A stretch of DNA of 64,000 nt, taken from Paracoccus stylophorae (GTDB lineage Bacteria; Pseudomonadota; Alphaproteobacteria; Rhodobacterales; Rhodobacteraceae). Below are positions 43,622 to 53,139 of this stretch, in pieces (the first letter of the stretch is position 1; the number at the start of each line of letters is the position of its first letter). Position numbers and translations under genes: made by a program. Under the pieces are notes generated by a model that ran no database searches, had not been told where the DNA came from, and worked only from the letters and a program-made list of their open reading frames with translations. The stretch lies in NCBI RefSeq assembly GCF_028553765.1, contig NZ_CP067134.1:2089001-2153000 (forward strand), given 5' to 3'.

Positions 43622-45190
43622 TCAGAACAGGGTCTTCTGTTCGGGCGTCGTTTCGGGCGGCGGCGATCTGCGCCCGGATTTCGGCGGGGCGGAATCGGGC
43701 CGCGCGGGTACGCGGCCATCGCAGAACTCGATCTCGAACCGGGCGGTCTGGCGGGCGGCGGCGGCCGAGGTGATCAGTCCGTCATCGCCGTGGACGACCG
43801 CAAAGCCGCGCCTGAGCGTTTCGGTATAGCCAAGCGTCAGCCGCATCCGGTCAAGCGTCAGCAGCGCATCGCGGCGCGTGGCCGTGGCCCGCCCGGCGGC
43901 GGTGTCGAGGCGGCGGGACAGCTGATCCAGCAGCGCGCCCTGGCTGATCACCGCGCGCCGCGTCACCGCCACGACCCGCGACAGCGAGGCGTCCAGTCTT
44001 TCCTGCAACGCCGTCAGCCGGTCGCTGCGGCGGTCGCGGCGGCGTTCGCGCACCGCGTCCAGACGCAGCCGGGCGCGGTCCAGATGGTGACGCTTGCCTG
44101 CCGTGAACTGGCGCAGCGTGGCTGCCGGTATCGGGCGCGAGGCAAGATGCTGTCGCCGCGTCCGCACCAGCCCGCGCAGCGCCGGTTCCAGCCTGACGCC
44201 CCACAGATCCAGCCGCTGCCTTGCAGCCTCGGTCAGCGCGGCGGGCCGGCCCATGGCGCGGGCCAGATCGCGCAGGCGCTGGCGCGGCCGGTCGATGCGC
44301 TGCGCGCTGGCGCGCGTCATCCGCGCGCCGAATTCGGCCAGGCGCGCGGCCAGATCGGACCTGACCGGCACCGCGATCTCGGCCGCGGCGGTCGGAGTCG
44401 GCGCGCGCCGGTCGGACACGAAGTCGATCAGCGTGGTATCGGTTTCGTGCCCCACGGCCGAGATCAGCGGGATGCGGCTGGCGGCGGCGGCGCGGACGAC
44501 GCTTTCCTCGTTGAAGCCCCACAGATCCTCAAGACTGCCGCCGCCGCGGGCCACGATGATCAGGTCGGGGCGCGGGATCGGGCCGCCATCCGGAAGCGCG
44601 TTGAAGCCGTGGATGGCGGCGGTGACCTGGGGCGCGCATCCCTCGCCCTGCACGGCCACGGGCCAGATCAGCACCCGGGTCGGAAACCGGTCGCGCAAGC
44701 GGTGCAGGATGTCGCGGATCACGGCGCCCGAGGGCGAGGTGACGACGCCGATCACGCGCGGCAGGAACGGCAGGGCGCGCTTGCGGTCCTGGTCGAACAG
44801 ACCCTCGGCGGCCAGCGCCTTGCGGCGCTTTTCCAGCATGATCATCAGCGCGCCCGCGCCGGCCGGTTCGATCTGATCGACGATCAGCTGGTATTTCGAC
44901 TGGCCCGGAAAGGTCGTCATGCGGCCGGTGGCGATCACCTCCATCCCCTCTTCGGGGCGCTGCGCCAGCCGGGCCGCCTGCCCTTTCCACGTCACCGCCG
45001 CCAGCACCGACCGGTCGTCCTTGAGATCGAAATAGAGATGGCCGGACGAGGGGCGGGACACGCGCCCGATCTCGCCCCGCACCCGGACGCGGCCGAAGCG
45101 GTCCTCGATGCTGCGTTTGACCGCGCCCGACAGTTCGGACACCGTGAATTCATGGGCATTGCTGCCGGCTGCGTCTTCCAGAAGGTCCAT
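43622..45190 (-). CDS. xseA: exodeoxyribonuclease VII large subunit
   Basis: 522 residues, a little longer than the E. coli protein (456). N-terminal OB-fold (FTVSELSGAVKRSIEDRFG, VRVRGEIGRVSRPSSGHLYFDLKDD, quoted in parts) and catalytic domain with VTSPSGAVIRDI, VARGGGSLEDLWGFNEE and GHETDTTLIDFVSDRRAPTP-type blocks, the last quoted as GHETDTTLIDF; the C-terminal half is a long coiled coil. Degrades single-stranded DNA together with XseB, which is not in the window. The C-terminus (about 490-522) is proline-rich. Divergent from purD with 62 bases between starts. Confidence 0.95.
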   Translation of the reverse strand: MDLLEDAAGSNAHEFTVSELSGAVKRSIEDRFGRVRVRGEIGRVSRPSSGHLYFDLKDDRSVLAAVTWKGQAARLAQRPEEGMEVIATGRMTTFPGQSKYQLIVDQIEPAGAGALMIMLEKRRKALAAEGLFDQDRKRALPFLPRVIGVVTSPSGAVIRDILHRLRDRFPTRVLIWPVAVQGEGCAPQVTAAIHGFNALPDGGPIPRPDLIIVARGGGSLEDLWGFNEESVVRAAAASRIPLISAVGHETDTTLIDFVSDRRAPTPTAAAEIAVPVRSDLAARLAEFGARMTRASAQRIDRPRQRLRDLARAMGRPAALTEAARQRLDLWGVRLEPALRGLVRTRRQHLASRPIPAATLRQFTAGKRHHLDRARLRLDAVRERRRDRRSDRLTALQERLDASLSRVVAVTRRAVISQGALLDQLSRRLDTAAGRATATRRDALLTLDRMRLTLGYTETLRRGFAVVHGDDGLITSAAAARQTARFEIEFCDGRVPARPDSAPPKSGRRSPPPETTPEQKTLF

Positions 45191-45252
45191 GCCGCTTGTT
45201 CCCTTTCTTCGGCCAGACTAGAACGCCGGCAAGTCAAGCGAAAGGGCGGCAG

Positions 45253-46536
45253 ATGAACATCCTGATCCTGGGCGGCGGCGGGCGCGAACACGCGCTGGCC
45301 TGGGCGATCCGGCAGAATCCGAAATGCGACCGCCTGATCGTCGCGCCCGGCAATGCGGGCATCGCCGACATCGCACGCTGCGCCAGCCTGGACATCGCCT
45401 CGCGCAGCGCGGTGCTGGAATTCGCGCAGGAACACGCCATCGACTTCGTCGTGATCGGCCCCGAGGCGCCGCTGGCGTCGGGCGTGTCGGATGCGCTGCG
45501 CGAGGCGGGGTTTCTGGTCTTCGGCCCCTCGCAGGCGGCCGCCGCGCTTGAGGCATCGAAGACCTTTACCAAGCAGATCTGCGACGCCTGCGGCGCGCCC
45601 ACCGCCGCATGGGCGCGGTTTGCCGATGCAGCCAGCGCCCGCGCCCATGTCGCGCAGACGGGCGCGCCCATCGTCGTCAAGGCCGACGGGCTGGCCGCGG
45701 GAAAGGGCGTCACCGTGGCCGACAGCGTCGATCAGGCCCATGCCGCGATCGACGCGATCTTCGAGGGCGCGTTCGGCGACACCTCGGTCGTGATCGAGGA
45801 GTTCATGGAGGGCGAGGAGGCCAGCTTTTTCGTGCTGTGCGACGGGACGGATTGTCTGCCCATCGGCACGGCGCAGGATCACAAGCGGGTGGGCGAAGGC
45901 GATACCGGCCCGAACACGGGCGGGATGGGGGCCTATAGCCCGGCCTCGATCCTGACGCCCGATCTTCAGGATCGGGTGATGGCGCAGATCGTGCGTCCCA
46001 CCGTGGCCGAGATGGCCCGGCGCGGCACGCCGTTCCAGGGTGTGCTGTATGCCGGGCTGATGATCCGCGACGGGCAGGCGCGGCTGGTGGAATACAATGT
46101 CCGCTTCGGCGATCCCGAATGTCAGGTGCTGATGATCCGGTTGGGGGCGCAGGTGCTGGATCTGTTGCTGGCCTGCGCCGAGAACCGGCTGTCGGACGCC
46201 CGCGTGAACTGGGCCGACGATCACGCGCTGACGGTGGTGATGGCCGCGAAAGGCTATCCGGGCGATTACCGCAAGGGCAGCGTGATCGGGGGGCTGGACG
46301 CCATTCGCGAAAACGGGTTCGAGATGGTGTTTCATGCCGGAACCAGCGAACGAAACGGGCAGATCGTGGCGACCGGCGGGCGCGTTCTGGCCTGCACCGG
46401 CCGCGCCGAAACGCTGGAGGGGGCGCACCGCCGTGCCTATGATCTGGTCGACGCCATCGACTGGCCCGACGGCTTCTGCCGCCGCGATATCGGCTGGCGC
46501 GAGTTGCAGCGCGTGGACCCGCAGGCGACATCGTGA
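45253..46536 (+). CDS. purD: phosphoribosylamine-glycine ligase
   Basis: 427 residues. ATP-grasp enzyme of purine synthesis: N-terminal MNILILGGGGREHALAW, APGNAGIA, the GARS_A ATP-binding region with KADGLAAGKGV, the family signature RFGDPECQ and GMGAYSP. Converts phosphoribosylamine plus glycine to GAR in the cytosol. Start at 45253 is the conserved MNILILG with AAAGGG upstream; a longer frame starting at 45196 adds an unconserved 19 residues. Shares a short divergent promoter region with xseA. Confidence 0.97.
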   Translation: MNILILGGGGREHALAWAIRQNPKCDRLIVAPGNAGIADIARCASLDIASRSAVLEFAQEHAIDFVVIGPEAPLASGVSDALREAGFLVFGPSQAAAALEASKTFTKQICDACGAPTAAWARFADAASARAHVAQTGAPIVVKADGLAAGKGVTVADSVDQAHAAIDAIFEGAFGDTSVVIEEFMEGEEASFFVLCDGTDCLPIGTAQDHKRVGEGDTGPNTGGMGAYSPASILTPDLQDRVMAQIVRPTVAEMARRGTPFQGVLYAGLMIRDGQARLVEYNVRFGDPECQVLMIRLGAQVLDLLLACAENRLSDARVNWADDHALTVVMAAKGYPGDYRKGSVIGGLDAIRENGFEMVFHAGTSERNGQIVATGGRVLACTGRAETLEGAHRRAYDLVDAIDWPDGFCRRDIGWRELQRVDPQATS

Positions 46537-46651
46537 CGGCGTGCCGGTTGCGCGTGGCCCTTGCCCGACACCGGCCGTCCGGCGCGCATGGCGGGCGACC
46601 TGCCCCGCCCCCTCTTTCCACGGTCGCGCAAAAGCCCTTATGGTGATCGGC

Positions 46652-47440
46652 ATGAGCGAACACAGCCCCAGTTGCCTTGTCAGCCGCCTGTCGCGTTTCG
46701 TGACGCTGACCGACCGCGAATGCGACTTCATCGCTGAGATGGAGCGCGACGAACGGCCCCTGACCAAGGGAAGCCTTGTCGTCGGCGCGGGCGATCTGAC
46801 CGAAGGCATCGTGGTGCTGAAATCGGGCTGGGCGGTGGTGACGGCGGATATCGCCGACGGGCGCAGCCAGATCCTGCGGATCTATCTGCCCGGCGAGATC
46901 ATAGGTCTGGCCGAACTTGGCGCCTCCGAGGCGCATCATCGCATCGCGATGCAGACGGACGGGACGATCTGCCCGTTCCCGCGCAAGGGGCTGGCGCCGC
47001 TGATCGTGGACTATCCGCGGCTGGCGGCGCTGCTGATCGGGATCGGCAGCCTGGATCAGATCGCGCTGCGCCATCACGCCAGTTCGCTTGGCTCGATGGA
47101 TGCGGCGCGCAAGCTGAAATTCTTTCTGCTGCAACTGCGGTCGCGTCTGGCGGTCGCCAATGTCGGGCTGGGCAACAGGTTCCACGTGCCCTTCAGCCAG
47201 GTCGAGATCGGTCAGGCCGTCGGGCTGACCTCGATCTATGTCAACAAGATGCTGCGCTCTTTCGTGGCCGCCGGCGAGATCGAGATCGAGCGTCCGTATT
47301 TCCGACTTCTGGCCCGCGAGAAATGGGAGGAAGAGACGGATTTCGTGGATGCGTTCGTGGAACTGGATACCTCATGGTTCCCGCCCCCCGACGCGGTTCC
47401 CGCCACGGATGCCGCCGACGACGCCCGCGTGGGCGCATAG
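46652..47440 (+). CDS. Crp/Fnr family transcriptional regulator
   Basis: 262 residues. N-terminal cyclic-nucleotide-binding fold (GDLTEGIVVLKSGWAVVT, RIYLPGEIIGLAEL), then the dimer helix and a C-terminal HTH_Crp_2 domain with recognition segment VEIGQAVGLTSIYVNKMLRSF (quoted to 20 residues: VEIGQAVGLTSIYVNKMLRS). Fe-S cysteine spacing of FNR/FnrL is not present (only C9 and C111-like cysteines), so it is not an FNR oxygen sensor; effector unknown. The C-terminal 40 residues are acidic and extend beyond typical members. ATG 46640 is an alternative start. The next gene starts 150 bases downstream with its own strong SD. Confidence 0.9.
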   Translation: MSEHSPSCLVSRLSRFVTLTDRECDFIAEMERDERPLTKGSLVVGAGDLTEGIVVLKSGWAVVTADIADGRSQILRIYLPGEIIGLAELGASEAHHRIAMQTDGTICPFPRKGLAPLIVDYPRLAALLIGIGSLDQIALRHHASSLGSMDAARKLKFFLLQLRSRLAVANVGLGNRFHVPFSQVEIGQAVGLTSIYVNKMLRSFVAAGEIEIERPYFRLLAREKWEEETDFVDAFVELDTSWFPPPDAVPATDAADDARVGA

Positions 47441-47590
47441 GTGGCGGGGGTCGCAGGCTGGCAGACGCATCCCGGCCTGCGCGGGCGCCGTTTTCCTGTC
47501 CGGAAGTTGGGGCGAGGGGCGATCCGGCAGCCCCGTTCCGCACATGAAGATCAAGCGGCGGGATAACGCCGCAGTGAAGGAGGTCACGCC

Positions 47591-48559
47591 ATGCTGTTCG
47601 ATATTCTGCGCGCCCTGATCTGGCTGGCCGGACTGGGGGTTCTTGCCACGACCGTCCTGCCGCTGACCAATTCGACAAAATGGTGGATCAGGGTGTGGGA
47701 CTTTCCGCGCCTGCATATTTTCGTCGCGGCGGTGGTCGTGGCCATTGTCGCCATTCTGGTGCTGCGCGCCGATTCGCTGATCATCGTCGCAATCATGGCG
47801 ATCTGTGCGGCGTATCAGGCCCGCAAGATCTTTCCCTACACGACGCTTTCCCCGGTCGAGATCGAGTTCGCCCAGCCATCGGACCGACCGACGATCAAGC
47901 TGCTGGCCTCGAACGTGCTGATGGAAAACGACCAGCATCACCATCTGATCGACCTGATCGACGAGGAAGACCCCGATGTCCTTTTCCTGATGGAAACGGA
48001 TCAGGTCTGGGCCGATGCGCTGGAGGAGAGCCTGTCGCGATATCCGACCGTGCTGCGCCATCCGCTGGACAACCATTACGGGCTGATCTTTGCCACCAGG
48101 CTGGATGCGACATCGGCCGAGGCGGTGTTTCTGGCCGATGACAACACGCCCACCGTGCTGTCGGAACTGCGGGCCCCGGACGGCGCCGCCTTTCACTTCA
48201 TCGGCCTGCATCCCCGCCCCCCGGTCCCCGGTCAGGACACGGAAGAGCGGGACGAACAGATCCGGCGCGCGGCCACGCTGACCGAACATTCCGACCTGCC
48301 GGTGATCTCGATGGGGGATTTCAACGAAACCGCCTGGTCATGGACCGCGCAGCGGTTCAAGCATCACGGCAATTACCGCGACCCGCGCGTCGGGCGCGGT
48401 ATGCTGTCCAGCTTCGATGCCCGCTATCCGGTGCTGCGTTTTCCGATAGACCAGCTTTACGTCACCGAGGGCATCGACCTGATCTCGTTCGAGCGCAAGC
48501 GCACCATCGGATCGGATCACTTTCCGATGGCCGCAGTGGTGGCGATCCGCGGCGCGTGA
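47591..48559 (+). CDS. endonuclease/exonuclease/phosphatase family protein with N-terminal membrane segments
   Basis: 322 residues. Two or three hydrophobic segments (about 4-22, 38-58 and 60-75) precede an EEP catalytic domain (from about 97): LLASNVLMEN (Asn/Glu metal site), DEEDPDVLFLMETD, a GLHPRPPVP substrate loop, MGDFNETAWSW and the terminal GSDHFPMAAVV with catalytic Asp-His. It is likely anchored in the inner membrane with the hydrolase domain facing the periplasm, acting on a phosphodiester or phospholipid; substrate not known. The SD AAGGAGGTCACGCC is nearly perfect, suggesting strong translation. Confidence 0.87.
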   Translation: MLFDILRALIWLAGLGVLATTVLPLTNSTKWWIRVWDFPRLHIFVAAVVVAIVAILVLRADSLIIVAIMAICAAYQARKIFPYTTLSPVEIEFAQPSDRPTIKLLASNVLMENDQHHHLIDLIDEEDPDVLFLMETDQVWADALEESLSRYPTVLRHPLDNHYGLIFATRLDATSAEAVFLADDNTPTVLSELRAPDGAAFHFIGLHPRPPVPGQDTEERDEQIRRAATLTEHSDLPVISMGDFNETAWSWTAQRFKHHGNYRDPRVGRGMLSSFDARYPVLRFPIDQLYVTEGIDLISFERKRTIGSDHFPMAAVVAIRGA

Positions 48560-48604
48560 TCGCGGTTCGCGGCGCGCGGTCGGCCCGGCGCCGATCCGGC
48601 CTTC

Positions 48605-49558
48605 CTATTCGCCCGCCTTCTGCGCCATCGCCTGCCGGCGCGGGCGCGGGACGTCGCCGCGCCCGGCGGGCCAACCCTCGCGCTGCTTGCTGCGATCGCC
48701 GTCCACCTCTTCGGTCTGGTCGTGAAACAGGTGGATCTGAGTCGGATAGGGCATGTCGATCCCTTCCTCGTCCAGCGCCTTGTAGACCGCCTGCAAGACC
48801 TCTCCGAAGACGTGGATCTGCGAGGCGCGGTCGGATTTCGTCCACCACCGCAGGCGCACCACATTGGCGAAATCGCCCAGCTCGACCGGGATCGTTTCGG
48901 GCGGCGGATCGCTGCTGACCCCCTCGACCGAGGCGCAGGTCTTCTCCATCAGCGCGCGCGCCTTGTCCCACGGATCGTTGCAGCCGATGCCGATATCGTA
49001 TTCCGACCGGCGCATCGGAAACGCCGTGTTCACGACGACGCTGTCGGTATAGATCACCGCGTTGGGGATCACGACGCGCCGGCCGTCATAGGTGGTGATC
49101 ATCGTCGCCCGCGTCTCGATCCGTTCGACCGTGCCCTCGTGCCCGCCCGAGATGATCTGGTCGCCCACCTCGAAGGGCTGGCGCAGCAGGATCAGGATGC
49201 CGGCCAGCATGTTCTGAAGGATGTCCTTGAACGCGAACCCGATGGCGACCGAGCTGACGCCAAGCCCGGCGAACAGATCGCCGGGGCTGACCGACGGCGC
49301 GACGATGGTGACCGCCAGCATCATGCCCACGATCGCCATCGCCCACCGCGCCAGCGATCCGCCGACCTCGCCCAGGCTGTGACGACCCCGGCGCGCGGCG
49401 GCCGAATTCACGAACCGGTCCAGCGCCAGCCCCAGCAACCAGAACACCCCCAGCACGATCAGCGCGACGACGATGTTCGGCAGCAACCTGAAGAACCCGT
49501 CCAGCCAGCCGTCCAGCTTGTCGAAGATCAGCCCGACATTGGTGTCTATCTCGTCCAT
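48605..49558 (-). CDS. small-conductance mechanosensitive channel (MscS family)
   Basis: 317 residues, close to MscS size. Three membrane helices at the N-terminus (from about 24), with TM3-like pore segment GLGVSSVAIGFAFKDILQNMLAG, quoted in part as GFAFKDILQNMLAG, then the beta domain VGDQIISGGHEGTVERIETRATMI (VGDQIISGGHEGTVERI) and the mixed C-terminal domain with VPNAVIYTD-like VVIPNAVIYTDSVVVN. The C-terminus (285-317) is basic and disordered. Acts as an osmotic safety valve. It converges with the EEP gene (45 bases between stops). Confidence 0.93.
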   Translation of the reverse strand: MDEIDTNVGLIFDKLDGWLDGFFRLLPNIVVALIVLGVFWLLGLALDRFVNSAAARRGRHSLGEVGGSLARWAMAIVGMMLAVTIVAPSVSPGDLFAGLGVSSVAIGFAFKDILQNMLAGILILLRQPFEVGDQIISGGHEGTVERIETRATMITTYDGRRVVIPNAVIYTDSVVVNTAFPMRRSEYDIGIGCNDPWDKARALMEKTCASVEGVSSDPPPETIPVELGDFANVVRLRWWTKSDRASQIHVFGEVLQAVYKALDEEGIDMPYPTQIHLFHDQTEEVDGDRSKQREGWPAGRGDVPRPRRQAMAQKAGE

Positions 49559-49644
49559 GACGGCGTCCGATCCCGATCACAAAGCCCGTTCACAAGGATT
49601 TACACCCGGGCGCGGGCGGGGATGCAAGCGGGATCGGGACCGTC

Positions 49645-50688
49645 TCAGCCATGATCGTCCAGGCGGTCGCCGATCAGATCGTCGGGCCGGGCCACGTATG
49701 CGCCGCCGCATGCCGCAGCCAGTCCCAGCAACAGCGCCAGCGACACCAGCAACGCGACCGAGGCGATGGCATCGCTGGTGGCCTGCGCCGCCTCGATGGC
49801 CTGTGCCCGCGCGGCTTCCGCCGTCTCGCGCATCTGGGTGATCGCCGATTCGATGCGCGACTGGACGGTGGCGACCATCTGTTCGGCCTCTTGCGGGGTC
49901 ACGCCCAGACGGCGTTCCAGCACCGCAAGCGCCTGTTCCTTGTCTTCCTCGGACAGGATGGCGTTCGGGCCGCCGACCATGTCGTCCATCAGCGCGTCCA
50001 GATCCTGGTCGATATTTCCGGGCGAGGCGATGATGTCGGCCATCGCCTGGCGAATCCGGGCCATCGCCGCCTGCTGTTCGCTTTCGCTGAACACGTTGCG
50101 GAACGCGGTCTGCGCCTCTTGCCGCAGATTGGCCTCGGTGATGCCGTTCTCGCGCAGCGTGGCCTGAACCTCGTCGGGCAGATCATCGATGGACAGCTGG
50201 TCGGCCAGTTCCGACGGGTCGGGCAGCGAGATGTCGTCGGGCAGCACCGCCTGCCCGGTCGAGACGACCGTGTCGGCCGCCCCGCTCAGCAGCGATCCGG
50301 CGGCACCGAACATCGCGCCCGCGCCCGTCACCGACGCCCAGGCCAGAAAGATCGTAGCCACCGACCACACCGCAGCCCCGTGCAGGACCGAGGCGATCAT
50401 GCGCGGCACGCCCGCCATGCGCGCGGCGACGTATCCGCCCGCGCCAAGCGCGATCAGGTTGGTCACGATCAGGTAGATGCCCGATCCGATCCCGATGCCT
50501 TCGGTGGGATTGCGTTCGAATTGCGGGTCGATTGCGGTGGCACCGATGCCGATGCCGAAGGTCGTGAACAGGATCATCAGCGCGACCGCCACGACCGCGC
50601 CCGCAAGGATCGCGCCCCATGACACGCGGTGCACGATGCCGTCCCCGCGCGGCGATGCCGAATAGCCGTAGTTTTCGTTCGTGGGCAT
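49645..50688 (-). CDS. membrane protein with acidic central domain
   Basis: 347 residues. Four hydrophobic segments: about 24-48 (VSWGAILAGAVVAVALMILF), 70-92, 100-125, and a C-terminal one at about 318-338 (SVALLVSLALLLGLAAACGG). Residues 130-315 are acidic and helix-rich (QQAAMARIRQAMADII, LAVLERRLGVTPQEAEQM, then a coiled-coil ETAEAARAQAIEAAQ). The opening YSASPRGDGIVHRVSWGAILAG resembles alphaproteobacterial proteins of unknown function often found beside PRC-barrel stress genes. Start 50688 (MPTNEN) is preferred over 50700 because GGAG sits six bases before it. 123 bases downstream of the PRC-barrel gene, same strand. Confidence 0.8.
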   Translation of the reverse strand: MPTNENYGYSASPRGDGIVHRVSWGAILAGAVVAVALMILFTTFGIGIGATAIDPQFERNPTEGIGIGSGIYLIVTNLIALGAGGYVAARMAGVPRMIASVLHGAAVWSVATIFLAWASVTGAGAMFGAAGSLLSGAADTVVSTGQAVLPDDISLPDPSELADQLSIDDLPDEVQATLRENGITEANLRQEAQTAFRNVFSESEQQAAMARIRQAMADIIASPGNIDQDLDALMDDMVGGPNAILSEEDKEQALAVLERRLGVTPQEAEQMVATVQSRIESAITQMRETAEAARAQAIEAAQATSDAIASVALLVSLALLLGLAAACGGAYVARPDDLIGDRLDDHG

Positions 50689-50754
50689 GGGGTTCTCCAT
50701 TCGTGATTGAAGGCTGGCGGCAAGGACGATCCGCGCCCTGCGGGACAGATCGCC

Positions 50755-50790
50755 GACCGGCCGGCCCAGGCGTCGCCCGCCCGGCCGGTC
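50755..50790. terminator. stem-loop after the PRC-barrel gene
   Basis: GACCGGCCGG / CCGGCCGGTC ten-base-pair perfect stem with a 16-base loop. No T-run follows on the minus strand, so it may attenuate rather than stop transcription into the membrane-protein gene. Confidence 0.5.
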
Positions 50791-50811
50791 GTCATGGATG
50801 CAACAAGAGGA

Positions 50812-51108
50812 TCAAGCCCGATGCTCGGGCAGGTTCTTCAGCTCATCTTTGGTCATGGTGGTCTGGGCGTGAACCTTGCCGTTCTCGTCCCGCATGAAGT
50901 TCAGGCGCGACACGTCCAGCGCGACCTGCTTGGCCCCGATTCCCAGAAAGCCGCCGACATCGACGACCGCCTTGGCGTTCGGGCCGGTGCCGTGGATTTC
51001 GGACACATCGCCGATATTGCTGTCGTCGGGGCCATAGACATTGGCGCCCTGCAGCGTGGCGGAATCCAGTTCCTCGGGGCGAAGCGGGGTGTGTTTGGAA
51101 TGATCCAT
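50812..51108 (-). CDS. PRC-barrel domain protein
   Basis: 98 residues. One PRC-barrel domain from about 12 to 85: GANVYGPDDSNIGDVSEI is the first hairpin, and AVVDVGGFLGIGAKQVALDVSRL the core (AVVDVGGFLGIGAKQVAL). Small soluble PRC proteins of this type are common stress-induced proteins in alphaproteobacteria; no enzymatic role is known. The C-terminus TMTKDELKNLPEH is typical. AGGAGG lies just upstream of the ATG. A possible EcfG-type promoter is about 110 bases upstream. Confidence 0.86.
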   Translation of the reverse strand: MDHSKHTPLRPEELDSATLQGANVYGPDDSNIGDVSEIHGTGPNAKAVVDVGGFLGIGAKQVALDVSRLNFMRDENGKVHAQTTMTKDELKNLPEHRA

Positions 51109-51433
51109 AAGACCTCCTCAGCGTTTCATGGACAGCGGCGCGCGACATTGCCTGCGACCGACCCCGCAGGGTCGCGGCCGCGAGACGGGCGGCACCGCTG
51201 AGGCCCGGATCGGCGCAATCGCCCATCCTTGAAGCTGCGTTCCAGCCTAGGCGGAAAAGCGGCGCGGGATGCTAATATGGGATAAGGAAGCGCGCGGTTT
51301 CCCCGAAAAACGACGCGCACGCCGCCCCGCGTCCGACATTTCGTCACGGCGCGGGTGCGGATAGGCGCGGGCACGATCTGCGGGGGGCGGCAGGACGGCC
51401 AAGCCGATTCGCCGCACAACCGCCGGGGTGGCG
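51109..51433. other. 325-base intergenic region between prs and the PRC-barrel gene
   Basis: No supported gene on either strand. The half next to the PRC-barrel start contains its SD, a leader and a GGAAC-N17-CGATT motif. A less GC-rich stretch (ctaatatgggataagga, about 51272-51288) lies centrally. The half next to prs holds its 3' flank; I see no clear terminator with a T-run. Confidence 0.6.
51217..51243 (-). promoter_or_regulatory. possible EcfG (general stress) promoter for the PRC-barrel gene
   Basis: On the minus strand GGAAC (51239-51243), 17 bases, CGATT (51217-51221). The alphaproteobacterial general-stress consensus is GGAAC-N16/17-CGTT, so the -35 box is perfect and the -10 differs by one base. 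Confidence 0.35.
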
Positions 51434-52453
51434 TCAGGCGGCGGAATACAGCCCTTCGTAGATCGGCAGCAGCGTGTCGGTCTCGAACAGGCTGCTGACC
51501 GAGGTGCCGTTCCAGATGTTCAGGATCGCCTGCGTGAACATCGGCGCAGTCGGCACGATGCGGATATTGGGCGCGTTCTTCACCGCATCGGAGGGCTGGA
51601 TCGAATCGGTGATGACCAGCGATTTCATCACCGATTTGCTGACCCGCTCGACCGCGGGGCCCGACAGCACGCCGTGGCTGATATAGGCATGCACCTCGGT
51701 CGCGCCGTTATCGACCAGCAGTTGCGCGGCCTTGACCAGCGTTCCGGCGGTGTCGCAGATGTCGTCGATGATCACGCAGGCCTTGTCCCTGACCTCGCCG
51801 ATCACCGTCATCTCGGCCACTTCGCCGGCCTTCTCGCGCCGCTTGTCCACGATGGACAGGGGCGCGTTGATCCGCTGCGCCAGTTCGCGCGCCCGCGCGA
51901 CGCCGCCCACATCGGGCGAGACGACCATCAGATCGTCCATCCTGCCCTTGAAATGATGCTGCACATCCAGCGCGAACACCGGCGAGGCATAGAGGTTGTC
52001 CACGGGAATGTCGAAGAACCCCTGGATCTGCGCGGCATGCAGGTCCATCGTCAGGACCCGGTCCACCCCCGCCTCGGTCAGCAGGTTGGCGACCAGCTTG
52101 GCGCTGATCGGGGTGCGCGCCTTGGCGCGGCGATCCTGCCGTGCATAGCCGAAATAGGGAATGACCGCCGTGATCCGCGCGGCCGAGGACCGGCGCAGCG
52201 CGTCGGTCATGATCAGCAGTTCCATCAGGTTGTCATTGGCGGGGTTCGAGGTCGGCTGGATGATATACATATCCTCGCCGCGGACATTCTCGAACACCTC
52301 GACGAAGATTTCCTGATCGGTGAACCGCTCGACCCGGGCATCGCACAGCCCGACATTGACGCCGCGATGCATCGACATGCGCCGCGCGATGGAGGCCGCA
52401 AGCGGCTTGTTGGCATTACCTGCGATCAGCTTGGGTTCGGTCATGACGGGCAT
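51434..52453 (-). CDS. prs: ribose-phosphate pyrophosphokinase
   Basis: 339 residues. Makes PRPP from ribose-5-phosphate and ATP. Motifs: [20 protein letters not shown] (subunit/ATP site), the flexible-loop region [19 protein letters not shown], the PRPP-synthase signature [15 protein letters not shown] ([20 protein letters not shown]) and the PRPP-binding [12 protein letters not shown]. Start at 52453 (MPVMTEPK) with AAAGG upstream; 52444 is an alternative. Divergent from the HCCA isomerase gene. Confidence 0.97.
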   Translation of the reverse strand: MPVMTEPKLIAGNANKPLAASIARRMSMHRGVNVGLCDARVERFTDQEIFVEVFENVRGEDMYIIQPTSNPANDNLMELLIMTDALRRSSAARITAVIPYFGYARQDRRAKARTPISAKLVANLLTEAGVDRVLTMDLHAAQIQGFFDIPVDNLYASPVFALDVQHHFKGRMDDLMVVSPDVGGVARARELAQRINAPLSIVDKRREKAGEVAEMTVIGEVRDKACVIIDDICDTAGTLVKAAQLLVDNGATEVHAYISHGVLSGPAVERVSKSVMKSLVITDSIQPSDAVKNAPNIRIVPTAPMFTQAILNIWNGTSVSSLFETDTLLPIYEGLYSAA

Positions 52454-52539
52454 GGGAAAGGGCCTTTGGCGGTTGCGTCAGATTGCGGACGGCTTAGCAC
52501 CGCGATAGCCTGCGGGCAAACCAAGAAGGACCTCTCTTT

Positions 52540-53139
52540 ATGGCCAGTATCGACTATTATCTGGGGACCATCAGCCCCTTCAGCTATCTGGCCGGCACGC
52601 GGCTGGAAAAGATCGCCGACCGGCATGGCGCGTCGATCACCTACAAGCCCGTCGATCTGTTGCAGCTGTTCGACCGCACCGGCGGCATCCGCCCCGCCGA
52701 CCGTCACCCAAGCCGGATGGAATACCGCGCGCAGGAGCTGGTGCGGTGGGCCGAATATCTGGACATGCCCCTGAACCTGAAGCCCGCGCACTGGCCGGTG
52801 AACATGGCGCCCTCATCCTATGCGATCATCGCCGCGCAGCAGGCGGGCGGAGGCGATCTGGGCGGGCTGGTCCACGGGTTCACCCGCGCCGTCTGGGCCG
52901 AACAGCGCGACATCAGCGACGACGCCGTGATCCGCGACGTGCTGGGCGCGCACGGCTTCGATCCGGCGCTGGCCGACCAAGGGCTGTTCGTCGGTGCCGA
53001 AACCTATGGCCGCAATCTGGAACAGGCGGTCGCGGACGGGGCCTTCGGCGGCCCGTTCTATGTCGTGCGCGACAGCGGCCAGCGGTTCTGGGGACAGGAC
53101 CGGCTGGAGTTTCTGGACCGGCATCTGGCCAGCCTGTGA
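52540..53139 (+). CDS. 2-hydroxychromene-2-carboxylate isomerase family protein (DsbA fold)
   Basis: 199 residues. Thioredoxin/kappa-GST fold: DYYLGTISPFSYLAGTRLEKI at 4-24 has the serine of the S-x-x-S/Y motif that replaces the DsbA CxxC, and GAFGGPFYVV near the end is the cis-proline region. Members isomerise 2-hydroxychromene-2-carboxylate or use glutathione on other substrates in aromatic degradation; no other naphthalene-type gene is near, so the real substrate is open. The stop overlaps the following hydrolase GTG by four bases. Confidence 0.9.
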   Translation: MASIDYYLGTISPFSYLAGTRLEKIADRHGASITYKPVDLLQLFDRTGGIRPADRHPSRMEYRAQELVRWAEYLDMPLNLKPAHWPVNMAPSSYAIIAAQQAGGGDLGGLVHGFTRAVWAEQRDISDDAVIRDVLGAHGFDPALADQGLFVGAETYGRNLEQAVADGAFGGPFYVVRDSGQRFWGQDRLEFLDRHLASL

